Origin: Candidatus Saccharimonadota bacterium
GTDB lineage: Bacteria > Patescibacteriota > Saccharimonadia > CAILAD01 > BJGX01
Assembly: GCA_014191035.1 (NCBI GenBank)
Contig: BJGX01000008.1
Span: 1-37,419 of the forward strand
DNA length: 37,419 bases
Reading direction: 5' to 3'
In this document: positions 1 to 7,117 of the stretch, piece after piece
How positions within the stretch are numbered: position 1 is the first letter of the stretch
Layout: the number at the start of each line of letters is the position of its first letter
The notes under the pieces: model-generated
What the model saw: the letters and a program-made list of their open reading frames with translations, nothing else
What the model was told of the DNA's origin: nothing
Database searches by the model: none
Translations under genes and position numbers: made by a program

Positions 1-756
1 GATTCAGAGATAGTTTTGGCATCAGAACTAAAAAAAGACAAAGAGTGGCTCATAACGCACGATAATGACGAATTGAGCGCCAAACAGCAGTTGGTATTTA
101 ATAAATTTGTGGAGCGACGACTGGATCGTGAGCCGGTGTGATACATAACTAATAAATTAGATTTTTACGGAATTGATTTTTACGTCGATAATCGCGTTTT
201 ATCACCCCGTGTAGAGACGGAACTGATCGTCGAAGAAGCTATAAAAAATGCCCCTAAAAACTCAAAGCTAATAGACTTGGGGACCGGAAGTGGCGCGATT
301 GCGATTGCAATCGCCAAACATCGCCCAGACCTAGAAATCAATGCTACTGAAATTTCAGAAGAGGCAATGGAGGTTGCAAAGCTAAACGCCAAAAATATAC
401 TTGGTAAGGATAACAAAATAAAATATATAATGGCCGATGTTTGGGATGGTGTGGATGGTGCTTTTGATACAATCGTTACGAATTTGCCCTACGTTTCTGA
501 GGACTACAAGCCCAATATGAAGCCAGAGGTATTAAAGGAGCCAGCTGTGGCGCTTTTTGGCGGCAAAGGGGATGGGCTGGATCTGTATCGTAGGTTCTAT
601 TCAGATATCAAAAAGCATATTAAGCCAGACTCTAAGATTTATCACGAATCAGACCCATGGCAACACGAGGGCTTAAAGGTCTTGGCTAAAGCCGAAGGAC
701 TAAAGCCAATATTGGAAGAGTATTTGATTTTGGGCTTTCAAAATAAAACTAATTAG
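1..756 (+). pseudogene. prmC: PrmC, release factor glutamine methyltransferase (5' end cut by window; in-frame TGA)
   Basis: PrmC (HemK) methylates the GGQ glutamine of release factors RF1 and RF2, using SAM, in the cytoplasm. Reading frame 1 from base 1 gives the end of the PrmC N-terminal helical domain, ending in REPV. A TGA then falls at 139-141, and the same frame goes on with YITNKLDFYGIDFYVDNRVL, SPRVETE, the SAM motif LIDLGTGSGAIA and the catalytic motif as NLPY (family NPPY). It ends at TAG 754-756. Homology continues on both sides with no frameshift, so a single codon is affected. No ATG, GTG or TTG lies between the TGA and a TTG at 277, which is inside the SAM motif and too late to be a true start. 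Nonsense mutation, sequence error and readthrough all remain possible. The last 8 bases overlap the convergent protease gene. Confidence 0.8.
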
Positions 757-1885
757 TCGGTGCTTCGGCCAAGGTAAGATTTGCTTTAGCTTGTTTACCG
801 TCTCTTAAATATATAACCTCTACTTTGTCTCCAGGCTTCTTTTTGCCAATAACTGAACTTATGGAGTTAGTTTCATTAATTTCTTTTCCATCAATTTTCA
901 GAATGATATCACCCTCCTGCAAGCCTGCCTTATCGGCTGGTCCTCCGGGTATAATCGCTAGCTGACTTCCACTGCCATAAATTAGTGCTCCCGTATTTGA
1001 ACTTAAATTATTCGCTTTAGCTATTTCTTCATTTAATGAAATGTAACGAACCCCAATGTAAGGTCTAACAATCTTGCCGGTTTTCAATACAGAGCTTAAT
1101 ACATTTTTAGCATCATTTATCGGAATAGCAAAGCCAATTCCTTCAGCATTACCTGCCACTGCAGTATTAATACCAATTACTTTACCCTCTATATCAACGA
1201 GTGGCCCGCCAGAATTGCCAGGATTAATTGCTGCATCTGTTTGGAAGAGGTTAGTTAATGCCTCCGAAGATCCATTACTTCCACTTGCGGTTATTGGCCG
1301 AGATTTTCCAGATATAACTCCGGTTGTAACTGTGTTTTGAAACTGCCCCAATGCATTCCCTATAGCCACCACGCTTTGCCCGACTTCGACTTTGTCGGAA
1401 TCCCCAAGCTCTGCTGGAGTTAGGTTCTTTGCTTCGATCTTCAAAAAAGCAATGTCATTATTCGGATCGGTAGCTATAACTTTTGCATTTTTATATTCAG
1501 TGTTGTCAGACATAATCACATTAAAGCTTTGGCCGCCCTCTACAACGTGTTTGTTGGTCATTATAAGTCCTTCTTTGGTCATAACTATACCTGTTCCTGC
1601 TCCGTCCTTCATCATTGAGGCCTGGCCAGTAAAAGGGTCGACTGTACTAGAGCTGGAGATAATACTAACTACAGAGGGGCTGACCTTCTTTGCAACATTA
1701 GCAACGGCGGTCTGTTGATCTATTACAACCTGTTTGCTTTGCTGAATAGTAGTTATGGGTATTTTGCGAAGCAAAAAAGTCGACAATAAAGCTCCTAGCA
1801 ATCCAAAAACAAAAGACAAAACTACAGTTAATAATAACTGATTGCGCGAATTAGATACCTTAGTGTTTGTATTATTATTTTTCAA
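749..1885 (-). CDS. htrA: HtrA/DegP-like serine protease with PDZ domain, membrane-anchored
   Basis: This is a trypsin-like protease of the HtrA family (378 aa), expected to degrade or process misfolded proteins outside the cytoplasmic membrane. A single N-terminal membrane segment lies at about residues 17-39. The catalytic triad is intact: His113 in TNKHVVEGG, Asp144 in NNDIAFLKI and Ser225 in NPGNSGGPL. One PDZ domain (about 275-375) follows. Translation starts at a TTG, chosen because an AGGAGA Shine-Dalgarno sits 5 bases upstream and no better ATG is available. It is the last gene of an operon with the LCP protein and the membrane protein (14-base gap), which fits envelope quality control. 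Its end overlaps prmC tail to tail by 8 bases. Confidence 0.93.
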   Translation of the reverse strand: MKNNNTNTKVSNSRNQLLLTVVLSFVFGLLGALLSTFLLRKIPITTIQQSKQVVIDQQTAVANVAKKVSPSVVSIISSSSTVDPFTGQASMMKDGAGTGIVMTKEGLIMTNKHVVEGGQSFNVIMSDNTEYKNAKVIATDPNNDIAFLKIEAKNLTPAELGDSDKVEVGQSVVAIGNALGQFQNTVTTGVISGKSRPITASGSNGSSEALTNLFQTDAAINPGNSGGPLVDIEGKVIGINTAVAGNAEGIGFAIPINDAKNVLSSVLKTGKIVRPYIGVRYISLNEEIAKANNLSSNTGALIYGSGSQLAIIPGGPADKAGLQEGDIILKIDGKEINETNSISSVIGKKKPGDKVEVIYLRDGKQAKANLTLAEAPTN

Positions 1886-1899
1886 CTAAATCTCCTGTT

Positions 1900-2709
1900 T
1901 TAACCCGTACTTGTCCAGCGGTTCAAAACAATTAACGCTACAAATACAACGATTGTGACGGCCAAATACTCGGCCACAATCGCTTTTTTTAGGTTCTTGT
2001 GTTTGTAGTGGTAATATATACCGCCCCAGCCATATGCCAAAGCTGTAATTATTGCGCTATATTGAGAGATAATAAAAGGTATGGCGGGTACCTGGTAAAG
2101 CACAGCCCAGCGTGAAGCCAACCAGAATATTTCCAAAGTAACAAATCCCCAGAGAGCCGCTAGTATTTGTGGTTTATTAGTAAAGTCCAGAAGCCACCAA
2201 AGAGCAATTAAAAAGTTTACAATCCATAGAATCAGCATTACTAATGCTATTGGCCATTTCCAGAATGCAACCGAAAGACTAGCCAATGAAGTTACAATGA
2301 GTATAAAAAATATCGTTATAACATTATCTAAAATTATATTTGGCTCCGGCTGAATCTCTAAATAGCACAGCAAGCCATAAATTAAGGAGGTTAAAGCTAT
2401 ACATAAAGCAAAAATTACAATCGGGGTTTGGCTAATGACATATACGCTATAAAAATAGAAAAAGCCAGTTAGTACCCATATCATGGGCTTAAGTGATTTT
2501 GTAAAAATAGTTTTCATTTTCTTGGTTACTAAAATTCTTCTAAATAAAATGTAATTCAACAAAATTACTACCGGAAAAACAACAATCGGAAATGGTGTGT
2601 AATACAAAATAGCCATTGCTAGAAGTGCAATCGCTGAACTAATTATTACAATTAGCCTTTGACCTTGGCTGAATAAATTTACTCTTTTAATTGTTGTCTT
2701 TAAACTCAT
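1900..2709 (-). CDS. polytopic membrane protein of unknown function
   Basis: I do not recognise this 269-residue protein. It is almost wholly hydrophobic, with about eight predicted membrane segments separated by very short loops (for example around residues 19-37, 40-60, 70-90, 93-110, 123-145, 150-175, 190-215 and 240-262), a basic N-terminus, and no conserved catalytic motif I can name. Its start lies inside the 3' end of the LCP gene (23-base overlap) and the protease gene follows 14 bases later, so the three are probably translated from one mRNA. The context suggests an envelope role, but that is only inference. Confidence 0.8.
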   Translation of the reverse strand: MSLKTTIKRVNLFSQGQRLIVIISSAIALLAMAILYYTPFPIVVFPVVILLNYILFRRILVTKKMKTIFTKSLKPMIWVLTGFFYFYSVYVISQTPIVIFALCIALTSLIYGLLCYLEIQPEPNIILDNVITIFFILIVTSLASLSVAFWKWPIALVMLILWIVNFLIALWWLLDFTNKPQILAALWGFVTLEIFWLASRWAVLYQVPAIPFIISQYSAIITALAYGWGGIYYHYKHKNLKKAIVAEYLAVTIVVFVALIVLNRWTSTG

Positions 2710-4069
2710 AATTTGCCCCCAATACTATTTCTATTTCAGCACCAGATTGGCTACTGTCTGCTTTTTCTGATTTAACATTGAACCTGTTCTCGAGATACTT
2801 TAGTGTATACGGCTTTTTACCATTTGTGTAGTCCTTGATTACAGTTTTGCCATCTCCAGAAGTTTTCAAAGACGATGTTGTTATAACATTATAACCTAGT
2901 GATTTCAACACTCCAGACACCGCATAGACCTCCGAAACTGGTGCGTCTGAATTTAAAATAGAAACCTTAGCTGACTCACTCTTTAAATACCCATCGATTA
3001 ACAAGCTTTTTACGTAGGCCTGGATGGCTTTATAGTTTCCTACGCCAGCAGAAGGCACTACAACACTGGCATCACCAACAAAGCTATTTTTGACCAAGCC
3101 TTCGTTTTCGTTTTCTAAGACTTTATTTACAATCGAATTGGAGTCTATCTTTCTGGAAACATCAACCAAGCGCTTTAATTCTTCGACGCTCAAGTCCGTT
3201 TTAAGATGATCTCCTACAACCGAGATAAGCTCGCTCACCTTTGCTGGGTTCAATATATTACCTATTTGCAGCGCCTGATCGCGCATCCCCACAACGACAC
3301 CTTGCTGTCTTTTAGCCCTACCATAGTCGTCCCCACATGTTCCTTTTCTGCATCTAGCATATTTAAGAGCTAATGCGCCATCCATTTTATAGTAGCCTGA
3401 TTTAAGTTTGAATCCACAAGAGAAATTACTGTTCTTATCGCATGGATATTCTGGGTCGTTTAAATCGTCTGAGTTGTAGACATTTATTCCGCCAATTTTA
3501 TCGACAGCTACCTTGAGGCCTGTAAAATCAACTCTAGTAAAATAATGTATCGGCTGATTAATTATTTCACTTATTGTTTGCTTGATAAGTTCTGGGCCCG
3601 AACCAGGCTTGCTTTGTTCGGCCAAGGCGTGAGCGGCATTTATTTTATTCCATCCATAGCCCGGAACTCTCACATATAAGTCTCTGGGTATACCTATCAT
3701 TACAACATCGTTGGTTTTTGGATCCAAACTAGCGACTATCATTGTATCGGTTAAGTTTTCGCCGGCATGGCCATCATCACCAGTGCCAAGCAAGAGTATG
3801 TTGACCCTACCATCACCTTCACCCTTTAAGGCACTTAAATCAATTTCACCCCTTAATCCATCGGCGGTAATTGTTTTTTTAGTACTTACAACTTTGTTCA
3901 AATTTATATAGACGTTAGCCGCAAATGCACCTCCGGCAACAACAAAAAGTGCTACTACGACTAAAAATATCTTTAAGGCTAAGTGCCTTTTCTTTTTTTT
4001 AATATTTTTTGTTGCACCCTCCGTTTGAATATCGGCCTGCAAAGTATTTTTCTTTTTGGCGAATTTCAT
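2687..4069 (-). CDS. LytR-CpsA-Psr (LCP) family protein with C-terminal LytR_C domain
   Basis: LCP proteins transfer undecaprenyl-linked glycopolymers to peptidoglycan on the outer face of the membrane. The 460-residue protein has a lysine-rich cytoplasmic tail, one membrane segment (about 31-52), an LCP domain (about 88-258) and a LytR_C domain (about 360-450). LCP marks seen are TDTM (Asp108), IPRD (Arg129) and DDYGRAKRQQ (Arg251, Arg254), which bind the pyrophosphate-lipid headgroup. Four cysteines (210, 218, 240, 245) flank the substrate pocket and could form two disulfides. A TATAAT box ends 8 bases before the ATG and no Shine-Dalgarno is visible, so the mRNA is probably leaderless. It heads a three-gene envelope operon divergent from lepB. 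Confidence 0.94.
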   Translation of the reverse strand: MKFAKKKNTLQADIQTEGATKNIKKKKRHLALKIFLVVVALFVVAGGAFAANVYINLNKVVSTKKTITADGLRGEIDLSALKGEGDGRVNILLLGTGDDGHAGENLTDTMIVASLDPKTNDVVMIGIPRDLYVRVPGYGWNKINAAHALAEQSKPGSGPELIKQTISEIINQPIHYFTRVDFTGLKVAVDKIGGINVYNSDDLNDPEYPCDKNSNFSCGFKLKSGYYKMDGALALKYARCRKGTCGDDYGRAKRQQGVVVGMRDQALQIGNILNPAKVSELISVVGDHLKTDLSVEELKRLVDVSRKIDSNSIVNKVLENENEGLVKNSFVGDASVVVPSAGVGNYKAIQAYVKSLLIDGYLKSESAKVSILNSDAPVSEVYAVSGVLKSLGYNVITTSSLKTSGDGKTVIKDYTNGKKPYTLKYLENRFNVKSEKADSSQSGAEIEIVLGANYEFKDNN

Positions 4070-4077
4070 ATCTTTTC

Positions 4078-4083
4078 ATTATA
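4078..4083 (-). promoter_or_regulatory. -10 box of the LCP operon
   Basis: A perfect TATAAT on the minus strand ends 8 bases before the LCP start codon. Transcription would begin at or 1-2 bases before the ATG. It shares the 80-base divergent region with the lepB promoter. Confidence 0.6.
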
Positions 4084-4133
4084 AATGATTCGTCGTGAGC
4101 ATTAAATACTTATGTATAGCAAATAAAAAATAG

Positions 4134-4142
4134 TGCTATAAT
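4134..4142 (+). promoter_or_regulatory. extended -10 promoter of lepB (leaderless)
   Basis: TGCTATAAT, a perfect extended -10 element, ends 7 bases before the lepB ATG at 4150. The expected start site falls on or next to the A of the ATG, so the mRNA should be leaderless. No Shine-Dalgarno is present. Confidence 0.7.
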
Positions 4143-4149
4143 TAAATCA

Positions 4150-5010
4150 ATGGACAACAAAGAAAAAGAACCGGCAGACTTGTCGGCAAGATTAGATGAG
4201 TCTGAACTACTCAAGCCTGGTACTGCTATAAACCCGGGCCAAAGTCACGTTGAAAAACCCGAAATCAAGCAAAGCCAAGAGCCCAATCACGAAACTGCAA
4301 ATCAGGCAGGGCTCGAGCAACACCCACAGGCAGACATGAAGGAGGATGTAGTTGAGTTTAATAAATTTGTAGCTGCCCAAGAAGAGGCCGGCAAAGAGAT
4401 TGAGCAACCCAAAAGTGGAGCCCTTCATGTAATATGGGAAATTTCTAAGACTATACTAATTGCTGCAGCAGTAGTTATATTTATAAACACTTTTGTGTTT
4501 CAAGCCTATTATGTTAGTGGTTCTAGCATGACACCAACATACCAAGATAAAGACTACCTACTTGTAAACAAGTTTCCAACCTCGGTCCGAAACATCTTAA
4601 AAATATTTGGAAATAAGGGAGATTTGAATATAGCCAGGGGTGAGGTTTTGATATTTAGACCACCCGAAAATCCGGAGATATTCTATGTAAAAAGAGCTAT
4701 TGGGCTTCCTGGCGACAGAGTGGTTCTCAAAGATGGTGTTTTTACAATTTACAACAAAGAAAACCCCAATGGCTTAAGGCTTGATGAGAAATATATTGAT
4801 CCAGCCTTCAAAACTGAAGGTGAAATCGACGAAGTAGTTACTCCGGGCAATGTGTTTGTAGTAGGCGATAATCGAGCCCCAGGAGGTAGTTACGACTCAA
4901 GGGCCTGGGGACAGTTACCTCAAGACAAAATAATTGGCGATGCGTTTTTTAGATTAATACCCCTAAATAGTATCGGGTTTATATCGGATCCAAAATACAA
5001 TAGTAATTAA
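4150..5010 (+). CDS. lepB: signal peptidase I
   Basis: LepB cuts signal peptides from exported proteins at the outer face of the membrane. The 286-residue protein begins with a hydrophilic, Glu/Gln/Pro-rich cytoplasmic extension of about 90 residues that the family usually lacks. A membrane segment (about 97-118) follows, then the catalytic domain. The catalytic serine is Ser126 in SGSSMTPT, the general-base lysine is Lys181 in YVKRAIGLPGD, and box E reads GDNRAPGGSYDSR. The ATG directly follows an extended -10 box, so translation is probably leaderless. The stop codon overlaps the parB stop (bases 5007-5010 shared, convergent), leaving no room for a terminator between them. Confidence 0.96.
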   Translation: MDNKEKEPADLSARLDESELLKPGTAINPGQSHVEKPEIKQSQEPNHETANQAGLEQHPQADMKEDVVEFNKFVAAQEEAGKEIEQPKSGALHVIWEISKTILIAAAVVIFINTFVFQAYYVSGSSMTPTYQDKDYLLVNKFPTSVRNILKIFGNKGDLNIARGEVLIFRPPENPEIFYVKRAIGLPGDRVVLKDGVFTIYNKENPNGLRLDEKYIDPAFKTEGEIDEVVTPGNVFVVGDNRAPGGSYDSRAWGQLPQDKIIGDAFFRLIPLNSIGFISDPKYNSN

Positions 5011-5891
5011 TTTTTGATTTGCTCAATTATTCTGCCTAGTTCTTCATCAGAATAATACTCAATTACTAGCCTTCCGCCCTTTGCGGTACTCTGAATTCCC
5101 ACTTTGGTGCCTAAAAATTTACCCAGAGAATTGGTTAAGGCCATATGTTCTTTGCGAATTTCTTTAGCTTTTACGGGCTTTTTATTGATTTCACCCTTTT
5201 TAAGCCTTCGAGCAGCTTCTTCTGCCTCTCTTACAGTTAGCTTAGATTTTAATATTTCTTCCAATAGAAATGTTTGGCTGGCGTTGTCTTCTATGGAAAG
5301 AATTGCCCTGGCATGACCCTCTGTTATGCTTCCCTTCTGGAGGGCTATCTTTGCAGCATGGGGCAAATTAAGAAGTCGGATCGAATTAGATACTGTAGAG
5401 GATCCTTTGCCTACCCTTTCAGCTATTTGATCGTGGGTTAGGTTAAATTGTTCAATCAGCTTAGTGTAAGCAACCGATACCTCTAGAGGCTTGAGTTCGG
5501 CTCTTTGGATATTTTCAATAACCGCTAGTTCCAACTGCTCTTGCTCGGAAAAAGTTCTTACTATGGCAGGTACTTTCTGAAGTCCAATTAGCTTTGAGGC
5601 TCTTAGTCTTCGCTCGCCTGCAACTAACTGATACTTGCCACCAGTGATTTTGATTACAACTAATGGCTGAATAATGCCATGGACTTTAATGCTATCAGAT
5701 AAGTCCTTCAGGTCGCTTTCAGAAAATTCAGTTCTAGGTTGGTGTGGATTTGGCACCACTTTGGATATATCAACCTGGGCAATATTTTGGGAGTCTTCTT
5801 TCAGTTCCTCTGGCAAGGAATCTGATACAAAGTCATCTATATCTGTTGGAATTAGGGCATCCAGCCCTCTACCCAATCTGTTTACACTCAT
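5007..5891 (-). CDS. parB: chromosome partitioning protein ParB
   Basis: ParB is a CTP-dependent DNA clamp that loads at parS and works with ParA in chromosome segregation. The 294-residue protein has the N-terminal ParA-contact peptide RLGRGLDALI, the ParB/Srx domain with VPNPHQPR and the CTP-binding GERR (92-95), and a helix-turn-helix with LTHDQIAERVGKGSSTVSNS. A C-terminal dimerisation region (about 235-294) follows. Length and order are typical. The start codon overlaps the parA stop in an ATGA, so the two are translationally coupled. I saw no parS-like palindrome (TGTTTCACGTGAAACA type) in the window. Confidence 0.96.
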   Translation of the reverse strand: MSVNRLGRGLDALIPTDIDDFVSDSLPEELKEDSQNIAQVDISKVVPNPHQPRTEFSESDLKDLSDSIKVHGIIQPLVVIKITGGKYQLVAGERRLRASKLIGLQKVPAIVRTFSEQEQLELAVIENIQRAELKPLEVSVAYTKLIEQFNLTHDQIAERVGKGSSTVSNSIRLLNLPHAAKIALQKGSITEGHARAILSIEDNASQTFLLEEILKSKLTVREAEEAARRLKKGEINKKPVKAKEIRKEHMALTNSLGKFLGTKVGIQSTAKGGRLVIEYYSDEELGRIIEQIKN

Positions 5892-6658
5892 TTGTTCAAC
5901 CTCTTTTCTATTTCACGAGCCAGTTTTTTGTATGCCTGAGATCCTTTAGAATATTTATCATATTCAGAAATAGGCTTTCCATGGCTCGGTGCTTCTGCTA
6001 ATCGTATATTGCGTGGCACAATCGTGTCAAACATTTTAGCCGGGAAGTGCTTCTTCAATTCTGCAACCACCTGTTCACCTAAGCTCGTTCGTTTATTGTG
6101 CATTGTTACAACAACACCCAAAAGTTCCAACTTAGTATTGAGTGCCACCCTAACTCTTTTTATTGTATTTAAAAGCTCAGAAAGACCTTCCAGGGCATAA
6201 TATTCACTCTGCACTGGTATCATTACAAAATTACTTGCGCTAAAACTATTGATTGTAAGTAGACCAAGAGAGGGTGGGCAGTCGATTATCACAATTTCAT
6301 AATCTAAGTCTTTAAGGGCATGTTTAAGTATCTTTTCTCTTCTATCGAAATTGCTCATTTCTATTTCAGCAGCAGCCAAAGTACTGTTTGCGGGGAGAAT
6401 GTCGAGATTTTTAATTTTAGTGCTAATAATCACATCCTTAGAATCGGCATTGTTAACAAGAACATCGTAAATCGTGGTTTTTAGTGCATGCTTGTTTACC
6501 GAAAGGCCGCTTGTTGAGTTGCCCTGGGGGTCTAAATCAACAAGCAGGACCTTGCGACCATTCTTAGCCAAATAAGCTGCAGAATTAATAGCAGTAGTTG
6601 TCTTACCAACTCCTCCTTTTTGGTTCGCTATAGAAATAATTTTACTCACCCTGTTCAT
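5888..6658 (-). CDS. parA: chromosome partitioning ATPase ParA (Soj)
   Basis: ParA is the Walker-type ATPase that moves ParB-bound DNA over the nucleoid. The 256-residue protein carries the deviant Walker A motif NQKGGVGKTTT near residue 13, DLDPQGN (about 42-48) and IIDCPPSLG (about 123-131), all in the usual order. It ends at TGA inside an ATGA overlap with parB, which also shows that TGA is a stop in this genome. A TGTTATAAT element ends 6 bases upstream of the ATG and there is no Shine-Dalgarno, so the parAB mRNA is probably leaderless. Confidence 0.97.
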   Translation of the reverse strand: MNRVSKIISIANQKGGVGKTTTAINSAAYLAKNGRKVLLVDLDPQGNSTSGLSVNKHALKTTIYDVLVNNADSKDVIISTKIKNLDILPANSTLAAAEIEMSNFDRREKILKHALKDLDYEIVIIDCPPSLGLLTINSFSASNFVMIPVQSEYYALEGLSELLNTIKRVRVALNTKLELLGVVVTMHNKRTSLGEQVVAELKKHFPAKMFDTIVPRNIRLAEAPSHGKPISEYDKYSKGSQAYKKLAREIEKRLNK

Positions 6659-6664
6659 ACCTAA

Positions 6665-6673
6665 ATTATAACA
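6665..6673 (-). promoter_or_regulatory. extended -10 promoter of parAB (leaderless)
   Basis: TGTTATAAT on the minus strand ends 6 bases before the parA ATG. The start site is predicted at the ATG. The region between parA and rplU (6659-6764) holds this and the opposing rplU promoter. Confidence 0.7.
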
Positions 6674-6694
6674 GCTTTTAACCTTAACTTGGAC

Positions 6695-6724
6695 TTTACA
6701 AGAGTGGTATAGATATGGTACAAT
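6695..6724 (+). promoter_or_regulatory. promoter of rplU
   Basis: A -35 box TTTACA (6695-6700), an 18-base spacer and an extended -10 TGGTACAAT (6716-6724) precede rplU. The predicted leader is about 33 bases and carries an AAGGA-type Shine-Dalgarno (around 6747-6757), unlike the leaderless genes around it. Confidence 0.65.
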
Positions 6725-6764
6725 TCTTAATTGTCTTTAGAGGGCAAGGAAAGGAAATCAGTAA

Positions 6765-7076
6765 ATGATTGCAGTAATCGAAACAGGTTCAAAACAATAT
6801 ATGGTTGAAAAAGGTCACAAAATAGAGACCGAACTATTGCATGCCGACAAGGATGTTATTGAATTTCAGCCCCTATTAGTTATTGATGGAGATAAAATAC
6901 AGGTTGGTAAGCCTACAATTGAAAACGCCACCGTTAAGGCTAAAATAGTCGAAGCAGACGTCAAAGGCGATAAAGTAAAGATACTAAAGTACAAAGCCAA
7001 AAAACGCCAAAAAACCCTAACTGGGCATAGGCAACGTAAAACCATCCTAGAAATTACCGAAATCAAAACTAAATAA
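6765..7076 (+). CDS. rplU: 50S ribosomal protein bL21
   Basis: bL21 binds 23S rRNA in the large subunit. The 103-residue protein has the family pattern MIAVIETGSKQYMVEKG at the start, and the basic KYKAKKRQKTLTGHRQ motif with the lysine-rich tail at the end. It is normal in length. It has its own promoter and Shine-Dalgarno leader and is followed by a terminator, so it is a single-gene unit. In most bacteria rpmA (bL27) follows rplU directly, but it does not here, so bL27 must be elsewhere or missing. Confidence 0.96.
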   Translation: MIAVIETGSKQYMVEKGHKIETELLHADKDVIEFQPLLVIDGDKIQVGKPTIENATVKAKIVEADVKGDKVKILKYKAKKRQKTLTGHRQRKTILEITEIKTK

Positions 7077-7090
7077 ATCTAATTTATATT

Positions 7091-7117
7091 AAAAAAGCGC
7101 TTAAGGGCGCTTTTTTT
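7091..7117. terminator. bidirectional Rho-independent terminator between rplU and the lipase gene
   Basis: AAAAAAGCGC, the loop TTAAGG, then GCGC followed by seven T. The hairpin has A and T tracts on opposite sides, so it can end transcription from both rplU and the convergent lipase operon. The lipase stop codon lies at its edge. Confidence 0.85.

Noticed and set aside
139-141. TGA as a sense codon for the whole genome (Gly as in Gracilibacteria, or Trp)
   Set aside because: parA, ileS, rodA, dgkA, secD and the winged-helix gene end at TGA at family-typical lengths, several in stop-start overlaps, and no other gene has an internal TGA.
277-756. A separate gene starting at TTG 277
   Set aside because: The frame is homologous to PrmC well upstream, and TTG 277 is inside the SAM-binding motif.
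5007-6764. parS or replication origin near parAB
   Set aside because: No parS-like palindrome, dnaA, dnaN or rpmH gene is seen.
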